Of a stretch of 10,046 bases of DNA, positions 1 through 5,555 are shown piece by piece. How positions within the stretch are numbered: position 1 is the stretch's first letter; each line of letters opens with the position of its first letter. The stretch spans positions 1 through 10,046 of the forward strand of contig CAMWPE010000079.1 in the NCBI GenBank assembly GCA_947176055.1, in the 5' to 3' direction. The notes below the pieces were generated by a model. That model saw only the letters and a list, made by a program, of their open reading frames with translations. It ran no database searches and was not told where the DNA came from. A program made the translations under genes and the position numbers. Source of the DNA: an uncultured Desulfovibrio sp. Its GTDB lineage: Bacteria; Desulfobacterota; Desulfovibrionia; Desulfovibrionales; Desulfovibrionaceae.

Positions 1-65
1 ATAGCGAACAGAAATATACTTTCCCAATCCGTTTTGGGGCCCGGCGAAGCGGCGAGCGAGAAATT

Positions 66-81
66 ACGGAAGCGGTTCCGT
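66..81. other. Small inverted repeat upstream of the NlpC/P60 gene
   Basis: ACGGAA, loop GCGG, TTCCGT forms a perfect 6-bp hairpin. No T-run follows, so it is not a convincing terminator. It may be the end of a transcript entering from the left or part of the leader of the next gene. A TATACT box at 15-20 could be a -10 element for that gene, but its -35 would lie outside the window. Confidence 0.3.
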
Positions 82-129
82 TGTCTGGGGGATGAGTTCT
101 ATGGGAAATTGCCATAAGGACATGGGAAA

Positions 130-609
130 ATGCCCGTTTTTTTTCGCAACGCAGCCATTCTGATCGGTATCTCTCTGTGCCTGACCGGTTGCGGTTTTTT
201 TGGATCTTCGGGCCAGGTGGGACTGGAGCCGCCTAAAAACGCGACGGGAGTGGTTAAGATCGCCTGTACCCAGATGGGAGCGAAATATCGTCCGGGGGGA
301 GCCTCGCCCAAAAAAGGCTTCGATTGCTCCGGTCTCGTCTGGTGGTCGTACAAGCAACATGGGGTCGATGTGCCAAGGCTGACTACGGATCAGGCCAAAA
401 CTGGCAAAAAGGTCAGCCGAAAACAGGCCCGGGCCGGAGATATTCTGGTTTTCCGCGTAAGCCGCAGTCCCCGGGGCCTACACACGGGCATCTACGCGGG
501 CGACGGCAAGTTTGTGCACAGTCCCAGCTCTGGCAAGCGCGTGCGCCTGGAAAACCTGAAGCCTTACTGGAACGACAAATTGATCGCCATCCGCAGGGTG
601 ACAAAATAA
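130..609 (+). CDS. NlpC/P60-family lipoprotein, probable peptidoglycan endopeptidase
   Basis: The 159-residue product is a small secreted cysteine peptidase of the NlpC/P60 (MepS/Spr-like) type. Such enzymes usually cleave stem-peptide bonds in murein. Residues 1-20 form a signal peptide with a lipobox L18-T-G-C21, so the mature protein should be lipidated on Cys21 and held at a membrane facing the periplasm. The catalytic domain spans about residues 37-158. The nucleophile is Cys66 in FDCSGLV, the general base is His118 in GLHTGIY, and His130 in VHSPSSG fits the third polar residue. No SH3 or LysM domain is present, so the protein is essentially the bare catalytic domain. The start at 130 is supported by an AAGGA at 116-120, 9 nt upstream; the ATG at 122 is out of frame and closes quickly. 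The family call is firm; the exact bond cleaved is not known. Confidence 0.92.
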   Translation: MPVFFRNAAILIGISLCLTGCGFFGSSGQVGLEPPKNATGVVKIACTQMGAKYRPGGASPKKGFDCSGLVWWSYKQHGVDVPRLTTDQAKTGKKVSRKQARAGDILVFRVSRSPRGLHTGIYAGDGKFVHSPSSGKRVRLENLKPYWNDKLIAIRRVTK

Positions 610-661
610 AGGGGATCCTGTTAAAATATCCAGAGATCGAATAAACAACGAGGATCCTTTT
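609..661 (+). terminator. Possible terminator after the NlpC/P60 gene
   Basis: An 11-bp inverted repeat (609-619 with 651-661, two G-T wobbles) is built around two GGATCC copies. It encloses a 31-nt loop and ends in TTTT. The loop is long and the T-run short, so this is a weak intrinsic terminator at best. Its position directly on the stop codon is what makes it plausible. Confidence 0.4.
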
Positions 662-686
662 ATTAACGCCGCGCTCAAACAACCGG

Positions 687-706
687 TTGACAAAATATTT
701 TGTTAA
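687..706. promoter_or_regulatory. 20-bp AT-rich near-palindrome, possible operator
   Basis: TTGACAAAATATTTTGTTAA is symmetric over all 20 positions except one pair (G against T). It begins with a consensus -35 hexamer TTGACA. No good -10 box lies 16-18 bp downstream; TAAAAT at 704-709 is only 11 bp away. It therefore looks more like a protein-binding site than a complete promoter. No annotated gene lies directly downstream on either strand, so its target is unclear. Confidence 0.35.
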
Positions 707-779
707 AATTTAGCGAGCTCTCAATTCCGCCCGCGCGAAGAGAACGCGATAAAGCGCTTTGAAAGGAGGCGGAAAATTT

Positions 780-795
780 GCTTCGCTAGCGAAGC
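780..795. repeat. 16-bp perfect palindrome GCTTCGCTAGCGAAGC
   Basis: The 16 bases read identically on both strands. As RNA it could form a short stem with a tight loop. I see no second copy in the window. It lies within the gene-free region, just after an AAAGGAGG motif. Confidence 0.45.
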
Positions 796-897
796 GCGTT
801 GTTGTCTCCCGCAAAATATCGTCTCGCTATTTAAACAGAGCGTTTATTAGTATTCTAAAATCTGAGCGACGCGCGGCGTCGCCAGGCGCGAACAATC

Positions 898-958
898 GCC
901 GTTCGATATGAACGGGGCGACTATAAAGGCGCCGCTCCCGGAGACGGCGGCTCTTCTC
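898..958 (-). terminator. Possible structured end of the TPR-operon transcript
   Basis: Read on the minus strand just past the TPR stop codon, two hairpins can form. The first is CGCCG pairing with CGGCG around TCTCCGGGAG. The second is TCGCC..GTTC pairing with GAAC..GGCGA around ATATC, with a 2-nt bulge. Neither is followed by a clear T-run, so this would be a weak or Rho-dependent end. Confidence 0.25.
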
Positions 959-960
959 GT

Positions 961-1593
961 TCAGCTTCTTTTTCTGTAGGGTTCGAGTTCCTTCAGAAAG
1001 CCCTCCGGAATTTCGTAGCCCAGGTTGGCGGCGCGATCCGAAGCTTCGACGGCCTCGTCAAAGCGTCCCTGATCGAACATATTGAGGGACAGATTATGCC
1101 AGGCCGGCGCGAATTCGGGTTGCTCGCGCAACAGATCCAGAAAAACTTTCTCCGCCTCGCCATATTCCTTCTTCATATAATGAGCTATGCCCAGGGCATT
1201 TTTCGCCTGCGTAAAATTTGGATTCCATTGAAGCGCCTTGGCTATGGCCTCCATGGCTTTGTCCGGCTCGCCTTTCTGCAAACGCGCGTAGGCGATATTG
1301 CTTTGCGGGATGGCGAATTTCGGCCGCAGGTTGGCCGCTTCTTCGTTATAGCGCAGGCAACCGTCCAGATCCCCCCGGCTCTGGCAAATTCCGCCCAGCT
1401 GCACATAGGCTTCGGCCAGACGCGGCGAGTTTTCGACGGCCTTCAAAAAAGCGTCTTCGGCCGCGACGAAATCCCTTTTGGAGAGGAAGGCCAGACCCAG
1501 GTTATAATAATGATTGGCGCATTTGTCGTTGGTTTTTATTTCTTCGCGCAAGTCGCGGATGTATTCGTCAATATCGTCGTATCTAGCTTTCAT
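961..1593 (-). CDS. Tetratricopeptide repeat (TPR) protein
   Basis: The 210-residue soluble protein is almost entirely TPR. After a charged 25-residue N-terminus, five 34-residue units follow in exact register at about 26-59, 60-93, 94-127, 128-161 and 162-195. They show the usual N-x-G-x-A spacing in helix A and a proline ending most units (P57, P91, P125, P159). There is no signal peptide or membrane segment, so it should act in the cytoplasm as a protein-binding scaffold. It is the last gene of a three-gene operon. Its ATG lies inside the end of the preceding gene (11-nt overlap, 1583-1593), which points to translational coupling; AAGGA about 9 nt upstream could serve as ribosome binding site. 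The partner is not evident from sequence; the two upstream gene products are the obvious candidates. Confidence 0.88.
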   Translation of the reverse strand: MKARYDDIDEYIRDLREEIKTNDKCANHYYNLGLAFLSKRDFVAAEDAFLKAVENSPRLAEAYVQLGGICQSRGDLDGCLRYNEEAANLRPKFAIPQSNIAYARLQKGEPDKAMEAIAKALQWNPNFTQAKNALGIAHYMKKEYGEAEKVFLDLLREQPEFAPAWHNLSLNMFDQGRFDEAVEASDRAANLGYEIPEGFLKELEPYRKRS

Positions 1594-1981
1594 CGCCCTG
1601 TCCTTCCTTTTCCAGCAACTTTGTGTACCAAAGGCAAAAATCGAATACGCCCTGGTATTTTTCGTCCTTTTTTATTATGCCCATGGCGCATTCCATGGCG
1701 CCTTTCTTCCATTCGGCGCTTTTGCCGTTCCCCGCGTCCCGCATAAATTCCCGAGCCAGCTCCTGTAGAGTCCGTCCGGCGCGCTCCCTGCGGATATCCA
1801 GCGGCTCTTTTGGCTCCTGAAAAGGATTCCAGACATCGTAGCCGATCTTGTCGATAAATTTGCGGCGACGGGGATTCAGCTTTTCATAGATCGCCCGTTT
1901 GTAGCGCTCCTGCTCTTCGGTGAGCGGATCCGGCTTATCTTCCTCGAAGAGCGAAAACGGCGCGGCGTTGGCTTTGGTCAT
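1583..1981 (-). CDS. Conserved-looking hypothetical protein between ykgJ-like and TPR genes
   Basis: I do not recognise a family for this 132-residue protein. It is highly charged and soluble, with no signal peptide, membrane segment or cysteine motif (only C98 and C115). A disordered acidic N-terminus (about 1-25) precedes a basic stretch LNPRRRKFIDKIGYDVWNPF (35-54) with conspicuous aromatic residues. The C-terminal half looks helical, from ERAGRTLQELAREFMRD onward and around GVFDFCLWYTKLLEKEG. Its reality as a gene is well supported by position: its ATG overlaps the upstream stop in an ATGA junction (1978-1981), and its own end overlaps the TPR start by 11 nt. Such coupling suggests the three proteins are made in fixed ratio. 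I assign no function. Confidence 0.82.
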   Translation of the reverse strand: MTKANAAPFSLFEEDKPDPLTEEQERYKRAIYEKLNPRRRKFIDKIGYDVWNPFQEPKEPLDIRRERAGRTLQELAREFMRDAGNGKSAEWKKGAMECAMGIIKKDEKYQGVFDFCLWYTKLLEKEGQGDES

Positions 1982-2670
1982 TTTTCGGGTTGCTCCTCGC
2001 CGACTCCCAGAAATTTGTCGTCGTAATCGGTCAAAAGCGCCATGGAAAGCGGCATGTAAATATCGGTCAGCCGGAAGCGGGATTTAAGGATTTTTTCTAT
2101 TTCGCCCCCGAGTTGATCAAGCCTGGACTGAATTTTTTCCAGACGCGCCGTAGGATAAGGTTCGCCGGGATTAAAGCCGGAAAAGCCGCACACATGACCC
2201 TTTCCGCCGATGTCCAGCGGCGCGCCGTAGAGACGGCAGGTAATGGGCCTCTTGTCGTACAGGGAGCATTCGTTTTTGGCGTTGAGCAAGGGGCAACGCA
2301 TCCGCAGGGACGCCGTTTCATTCATGAGTTCTTCCGTCGAGGTTCCGGCGCGCTCGGCGCGAAACATGTCCCTTTTCGTTTTCGCGAGGCGCCGATCCGC
2401 ATCCGCCGCCTTTTCGAGGATGTCCGATCTTTCGCGTCCGTGGGGAAAGGCGTCCTTAAAGGCGCGATTGATATACATCGCCTCGACCAAGGGTAGATCA
2501 AAGAGCGCGTGGCAACAGTCCGAGCATCCGGGAGCGCATTTTACGCAATGAGGATAAGTTTGCTCCACGCGCGAAAAAATGGCGTCGGCGGCGTCGCGCA
2601 GGGCTTCGTAACTCTTAAAAATCGGCGCGAGTTCCGGATATGGCTTATAGTCCGAATCGTTTTGCGGCAT
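1978..2670 (-). CDS. YkgJ-family cysteine-cluster protein (putative metal/Fe-S binding)
   Basis: The 230-residue protein matches the YkgJ / CxxCxxCC family (PF03692), whose members are thought to bind zinc or an Fe-S cluster and whose reactions are mostly unknown. The N-terminal cluster is C42-x2-C45-x3-C49-x2-C52-C53 in HCVKCAPGCSDCC. The second half of the motif lies at C126, C135 and C145, in CPLLNAKNECSLYDKRPITC followed by RLYG. C161 in HVCGF is a further likely ligand. The segment between (about 60-125) is helical and charged, and the C-terminal 60 residues are a helical tail. It is the first gene of the operon. The ATG at 2670 has no clear Shine-Dalgarno sequence and sits 20 nt behind a 10-bp hairpin, so translation may depend on leader structure. 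Family assignment is good; substrate unknown. Confidence 0.88.
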   Translation of the reverse strand: MPQNDSDYKPYPELAPIFKSYEALRDAADAIFSRVEQTYPHCVKCAPGCSDCCHALFDLPLVEAMYINRAFKDAFPHGRERSDILEKAADADRRLAKTKRDMFRAERAGTSTEELMNETASLRMRCPLLNAKNECSLYDKRPITCRLYGAPLDIGGKGHVCGFSGFNPGEPYPTARLEKIQSRLDQLGGEIEKILKSRFRLTDIYMPLSMALLTDYDDKFLGVGEEQPEK

Positions 2671-2690
2671 AATAAATTGGTGTTAATTTA

Positions 2691-2713
2691 GTCCCGCGCG
2701 AGACGCGCGGGAC
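2691..2713 (-). promoter_or_regulatory. Perfect 10-bp hairpin in the leader of the ykgJ-like operon
   Basis: GTCCCGCGCG, loop AGA, CGCGCGGGAC is a perfect GC-rich hairpin. It ends 20 nt before the start codon of the cysteine-cluster gene. On the minus strand it is followed by TAAATTAAC and not a T-run, so it is not a normal terminator for the ferredoxin transcript. It could stabilise the operon mRNA, act as a back-up terminator or bind a regulator. Confidence 0.45.
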
Positions 2714-2746
2714 GAGGGAATAGACGAAAATTTCGCGGGCGGGAGA

Positions 2747-2823
2747 ATAAAAAATTTAAATTCCGTCGCGCCGCGACAGGCTTGGTTCGCGGGGAACGCC
2801 CGTTCGCGGCTGGACGGAATTTA
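2747..2823 (-). terminator. Composite hairpin plus T-run behind the ferredoxin gene
   Basis: An outer perfect 11-bp stem (TAAATTCCGTC at 2757-2767 with GACGGAATTTA at 2813-2823) encloses, after a 2x2 internal loop, a perfect 7-bp stem (GCCGCGA at 2770-2776 with TCGCGGC at 2804-2810). An innermost GTTC/GAAC pair lies at 2785-2797. On the minus strand the structure is followed at once by AATTTTTTATT, which fits an intrinsic terminator for the ferredoxin transcript. The branched length, about 67 nt, is more than a standard terminator needs. Confidence 0.6.
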
Positions 2824-2884
2824 TCCCGCGAGGGGATGCGCCATGGCCGCGAATTTCGCGCGGAAAAACGCGGCCGCGGAATCG

Positions 2885-3073
2885 CTAGCGCTCTTCGACC
2901 GTGATGCAGTGCCCTTCGCAGACTTCGATACAGGATTCGCAACCCAGGCATTCGTCCTCGTTCACGGGATCGGATTTGTCATCCTTCATTTCATAGACGC
3001 CCGTGGGGCATACGTTGACGCACTGTTCGCAACCGATGCACTTGTCCACGTCCACTGTTACCTGATAGCCCAT
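2885..3073 (-). CDS. 2[4Fe-4S] ferredoxin
   Basis: The 62-residue protein is a bacterial-type dicluster ferredoxin, a cytoplasmic low-potential electron carrier. The first cluster motif is C12-x2-C15-x2-C18-x3-C22-P (CIGCEQCVNVCP). The second is C42-x2-C45-x2-C48-x3-C52 (CLGCESCIEVC), where the usual proline after the last cysteine is E53. Each cluster takes three cysteines from one motif and the fourth from the other. C56 is an extra cysteine. The sequence resembles Desulfovibrio ferredoxins, several of which have lost a cysteine in motif I; here all eight are present. The open frame extends 29 codons upstream, but the start at 3073 is preferred: GGAGG lies 5-6 nt before this ATG and the extension covers the promoter and palindrome. 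The gene has its own promoter and terminator, so it is probably monocistronic. Confidence 0.93.
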   Translation of the reverse strand: MGYQVTVDVDKCIGCEQCVNVCPTGVYEMKDDKSDPVNEDECLGCESCIEVCEGHCITVEER

Positions 3074-3103
3074 TTTATCCTCCGGTTTTCCATAAAGTAA
3101 TTT

Positions 3104-3121
3104 AATCGGAATATTCCGATT
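3104..3121. promoter_or_regulatory. 18-bp perfect palindrome in the ferredoxin leader, candidate operator
   Basis: AATCGGAATATTCCGATT is identical on both strands. It lies 31-48 bp upstream of the ferredoxin ATG and about 10 bp downstream of the proposed -10 box, so a bound regulator would block transcription just after initiation. A one-base-shorter relative (CCGGATATTCCGG, 5349-5361) lies upstream of the EF-G-like gene. I do not recognise it as a Fur, PerR, Rex or Crp/Fnr-type site. Confidence 0.5.
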
Positions 3122-3131
3122 CTTCCTTGAA

Positions 3132-3160
3132 CAAATAGCTATACGGCGCGATCCTGTCAA
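3132..3160 (-). promoter_or_regulatory. Candidate promoter of the ferredoxin gene
   Basis: On the minus strand a consensus -35 TTGACA (3155-3160) is followed, after 17 bp, by TATTTG (3132-3137). The -35 is perfect and the -10 poor (three of six), which would suit a regulated promoter. Transcription would start near 3125, just ahead of the 18-bp palindrome. Confidence 0.45.
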
Positions 3161-3162
3161 GA

Positions 3163-3182
3163 AGCCGGACGCCGGGAGCGTC
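3163..3182 (-). terminator. Weak hairpin after the EF-G-like gene
   Basis: On the minus strand CCGACGC / GCGTCCGG pairs with one bulge around TCCCG, about 18 nt past the stop codon. No T-run follows; the next bases run into the -35 box of the ferredoxin gene. It may only partly stop transcription from the EF-G-like gene. Confidence 0.25.
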
Positions 3183-3200
3183 GGAACCAGATGTCAAAAA

Positions 3201-5267
3201 TCAGCTCGCGGCGGCTTTGGCCTTCTCGTGCTCCTCGATGACCTTGTCAGCGACGGGCTGGGGAGCTTCCTCATAATGATCAAATTCCATGGTAAAAAAG
3301 CCCTGCCCCCCGGTCATGGAGCGCAGATCCGGCGCGTAGCGCAACACTTCGCTCATGGGCACATAGGCCTTGATCTCCGTCACTCCGGCCTGTGAATCGG
3401 ATCCCAGCACCTTGCCGCGGCGGGAGGAGAGATCGCCGATGACGTCGCCCATGGATTCGTCCGGAATGGAGACTGTCAAAAGGACTATGGGCTCGAGCAA
3501 AACGGGTTTCATGGATTCCATAGCCTTTTTAAAAGCCAGGGATCCCGCCACCTTGAAAGCCATTTCCGAAGAGTCGACGGTATGGTAAGAGCCGTCGTAA
3601 ACTTTCACGCGGAAATCGACCACCTGACAACCGGCCAGGAATCCCCGCGCGGCGGCTTCCTGTATGCCCTTGTCAATGGCCGGGATGTACTGCCGGGGAA
3701 TTACGCCCCCCACAATGGCGTCCTCGAACACATAGCCGGAGCCGCGGGGCAGGCCCTCCATTTCGATCCAGCAGTCGCCGAACTGGCCGCGACCGCCGGA
3801 CTGCTTTTTATGCCGGCCCTGAACCTGGCATTTGCCTTTCACGGTTTCGCGATAGGGGACTTTCGGCGTTTTCAGGATAATGTCGATCTTGAATCGGCGC
3901 TTCGCCTTCTCGACGGCCAATTCGATATGCAACTGACCCATGCCGGAAAGGAGAATGTCCCCGGTCTCCTCATCCCGGCCCAGACGCAGGGTTATGTCTT
4001 CGTCCAGCAATCTCTGGATAGCGGCGTAAACCTTGTCTTCCTCGCCTTTTTCCTTCGGAGCCAGGGCGTAGGTAATGAGCTGGGGAGGCGTTTCGCCAAC
4101 GGCCAGGGCGAATGGCGCCTTTTCGTCGCAAAGGGTGTCGCCCGTGCGGGTGTTTTTCAGTTTGGCCACGCCCACCAACGCGCCGGGGCCCGCGTTTTCC
4201 TTGACCGGCGTCTGTGTTTTGCCGTTTATGAAGAGCAGCGCGCCAAGGCGCTCCGCTTCCTCGCTTCTGGCGTTTTCGAGGGTCTGATCGCCGGACAATG
4301 TTCCGGAAAGGACGCGCATGACGGAGAGTTGGCCGGAATAGGGATCGGACAGGGTCTTGAACACGAAAGCCGCGACGGGCGCGTCGGGCGAGGACGGACG
4401 CGAGGAGCCGTCCTGGCCGACAAAGGGCGGCCGCTCCAGGGGAGAGGGCAAAAGGGCTTCGATAATGTCCAGTAGCTTCGCCCCGCCTTTGTTCTCCAGC
4501 GCGGAGCAGACGGCCACAGGCGTAAGCTCGCCCCTGATAACGCCCAGGCGCAGACCTCTTTTCAGATCGTCTATGGAGAGGGAGCCTTCCTCGAGATACT
4601 TCTCCATCAGCGCCTCGTCGCTTTCGGCGATATTCTCGATGGACACGTCGCGCAGAAGACTCAATTCTTCGGCCAGGTCGGCGGGGACGTCCATGGGCGA
4701 GAGCGCCAGATCGGCGCCGTAACGCCAGGCTTTGCCGGAGAGAACGTCGGCGTAACCGATAAACTCGCCGTTCTGCTTTATGGGAATCTGCAAGGCGACG
4801 GCCTTGACGCCAAGATGCGAGAGACTATCGAAAGCCATCTGGAAATCGGCGCGATCCCTGTCCATTTTGTTGATAACGATAAGGGCCGGCAAATTTTCCT
4901 TTTTGACCTGCGACCAGATTTTTTTTGTCAGTGGCCGGACGCCGTCGACGGCGTCGACCGCGAAAACCACGCTATCGACAGCCTTGAGCAGATATTCCAT
5001 ATCGCCGGTGAAATTGCCGTCGCCGGGCGCGTCGACAAGAAAATGGCGGTTTTTGTTCCAGAGGTAAGTCGCGAGGCCCGGCTGGATAGATCCCCTGCGT
5101 CTTACCTCCTCCGGCTCGTAGTCCAGCGCCGTAGTGCCCTCCTCGATGGCGCCCATGCGGCTGATGGCTTTCGCGTCGAACATGAGCATTTCGGCCAGGG
5201 ATGTCTTTCCGCAACCGCCTGTTCCCACCAGGGCGTAAGTGCGTTGCATTTCCAGGGGATCCGCCAT
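3201..5267 (-). CDS. Elongation factor G-like GTPase (FusA2-type paralogue)
   Basis: The 688-residue protein has the full five-domain layout of EF-G. G1 is GTGGCGKT (15-22), the switch I region LDYEPEEVRRRGSI (48-61), G3 DAPGD (79-83) and G4 NKMD (133-136). Domain II starts near 297, domain III near 395, domain IV has GGRGQFGDCWIE (491-502) and the tip loop YHTVDSSE (561-568), and domain V has GDLSSRRGKVLG (611-622). Canonical EF-G reads DTPGH at G3 and ERGITI in switch I. Both differ here, as in the EF-G-like (EF-G-2) subfamily, where I recall DAPGYGDF. The Asp83 in place of His or Tyr is unusual. It is therefore probably not the housekeeping translocase; a ribosome-associated or specialised role is inferred. 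The ATG at 5267 has AAGGAG 7 nt upstream. No rpsL, rpsG or tuf lies alongside, which also argues for a secondary copy. Confidence 0.9.
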   Translation of the reverse strand: MADPLEMQRTYALVGTGGCGKTSLAEMLMFDAKAISRMGAIEEGTTALDYEPEEVRRRGSIQPGLATYLWNKNRHFLVDAPGDGNFTGDMEYLLKAVDSVVFAVDAVDGVRPLTKKIWSQVKKENLPALIVINKMDRDRADFQMAFDSLSHLGVKAVALQIPIKQNGEFIGYADVLSGKAWRYGADLALSPMDVPADLAEELSLLRDVSIENIAESDEALMEKYLEEGSLSIDDLKRGLRLGVIRGELTPVAVCSALENKGGAKLLDIIEALLPSPLERPPFVGQDGSSRPSSPDAPVAAFVFKTLSDPYSGQLSVMRVLSGTLSGDQTLENARSEEAERLGALLFINGKTQTPVKENAGPGALVGVAKLKNTRTGDTLCDEKAPFALAVGETPPQLITYALAPKEKGEEDKVYAAIQRLLDEDITLRLGRDEETGDILLSGMGQLHIELAVEKAKRRFKIDIILKTPKVPYRETVKGKCQVQGRHKKQSGGRGQFGDCWIEMEGLPRGSGYVFEDAIVGGVIPRQYIPAIDKGIQEAAARGFLAGCQVVDFRVKVYDGSYHTVDSSEMAFKVAGSLAFKKAMESMKPVLLEPIVLLTVSIPDESMGDVIGDLSSRRGKVLGSDSQAGVTEIKAYVPMSEVLRYAPDLRSMTGGQGFFTMEFDHYEEAPQPVADKVIEEHEKAKAAAS

Positions 5268-5555
5268 TATTGTCTCCTTCCAGCTTTGATTTTATATCTT
5301 TCGCGCCGGCCGCGGCTCCGGACCAACAGGGCCGCGAAACGCGACGCGCCGGATATTCCGGACAACTTTAGCTTTTTTTTAAAGAAAAGCAAATACCCGC
5401 GGCGCGGAAAATCAGTCGCGCCCGTCCCGCGCGAGACCGGCGGAGCAGGCTCCGATCGCGCGTCGCCGGGGAAAAAACAGCGACTCTCGCCGACCAACGA
5501 GCCGATAAAAAGCCGGGCGGCGGAATAAAGAGCGGCGCGCGCCGGGCCCGATCTT
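5268..5555. other. Intergenic region between the EF-G-like gene and the epimerase
   Basis: This 288-bp stretch should carry the promoter of the EF-G-like gene (read leftward) and the end of the epimerase transcript. A minus-strand TATAAA at 5291-5296 could be a -10 box but has no matching -35. An alternative is TTGCTT, 16 bp, TAAAGT upstream (about 5365-5392). GCTTTTTTTTAAAGAAAAGC (5371-5390) is symmetric but for one T-G pair. CCGGATATTCCGG (5349-5361) resembles the ferredoxin operator. A 76-codon minus frame here looks non-coding. Confidence 0.45.
5533..5544 (-). terminator. GC palindrome after the epimerase gene
   Basis: CGGCGCGCGCCG is a perfect 12-bp palindrome 11 nt past the epimerase stop. 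On the minus strand it is followed by GCTCTTTATT. A second T-run (GCTTTTTATC) comes after a further GC-rich block. It is a plausible but weak intrinsic terminator. Confidence 0.35.

Larger units (their letters stand above)
610..960. other. 351-bp gene-free region rich in inverted repeats
   Basis: This stretch lies between the ends of two convergent genes. I find no open frame of useful length and no tRNA fold. It holds a 20-bp near-palindrome (687-706), a 10-bp palindrome AAAGCGCTTT (751-760), an isolated strong Shine-Dalgarno-like AAAGGAGG (762-769), a 16-bp perfect palindrome (780-795) and GC-rich hairpins near the end of the TPR gene (about 898-958). The AAAGGAGG is followed by a TTG that meets a stop after three codons, so it does not start a protein. 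The region could hold terminators for both flanking genes, an operator or a small RNA; none is proven. Confidence 0.5.

Noticed and set aside
11..22. 12-mer GAAATATACTTT repeated exactly at 6651-6662
   Set aside because: Both copies contain a -10-like TATACT upstream of plus-strand genes, but neither has a visible good -35 and the match is short enough to be chance.
762..780. Strong Shine-Dalgarno-like AAAGGAGG followed by TTG
   Set aside because: The frame from this TTG closes at a TAG after three codons, so it does not encode a useful protein.
2885..3160. 91-residue version of the ferredoxin
   Set aside because: The 29 extra residues do not look like ferredoxin, cover the promoter and the palindrome, and the ATG at 3073 has a good GGAGG.
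3582..4475. 297-codon plus-strand frame inside the EF-G-like gene
   Set aside because: It is antisense to conserved EF-G domains and arises from the GC-rich codon use; the product has no recognisable motif.
5267..5497. 76-codon minus frame between EF-G-like gene and epimerase
   Set aside because: Its composition (Arg-, Gly- and Pro-rich) is that of translated GC-rich spacer DNA, and it covers the likely promoter of the EF-G-like gene.
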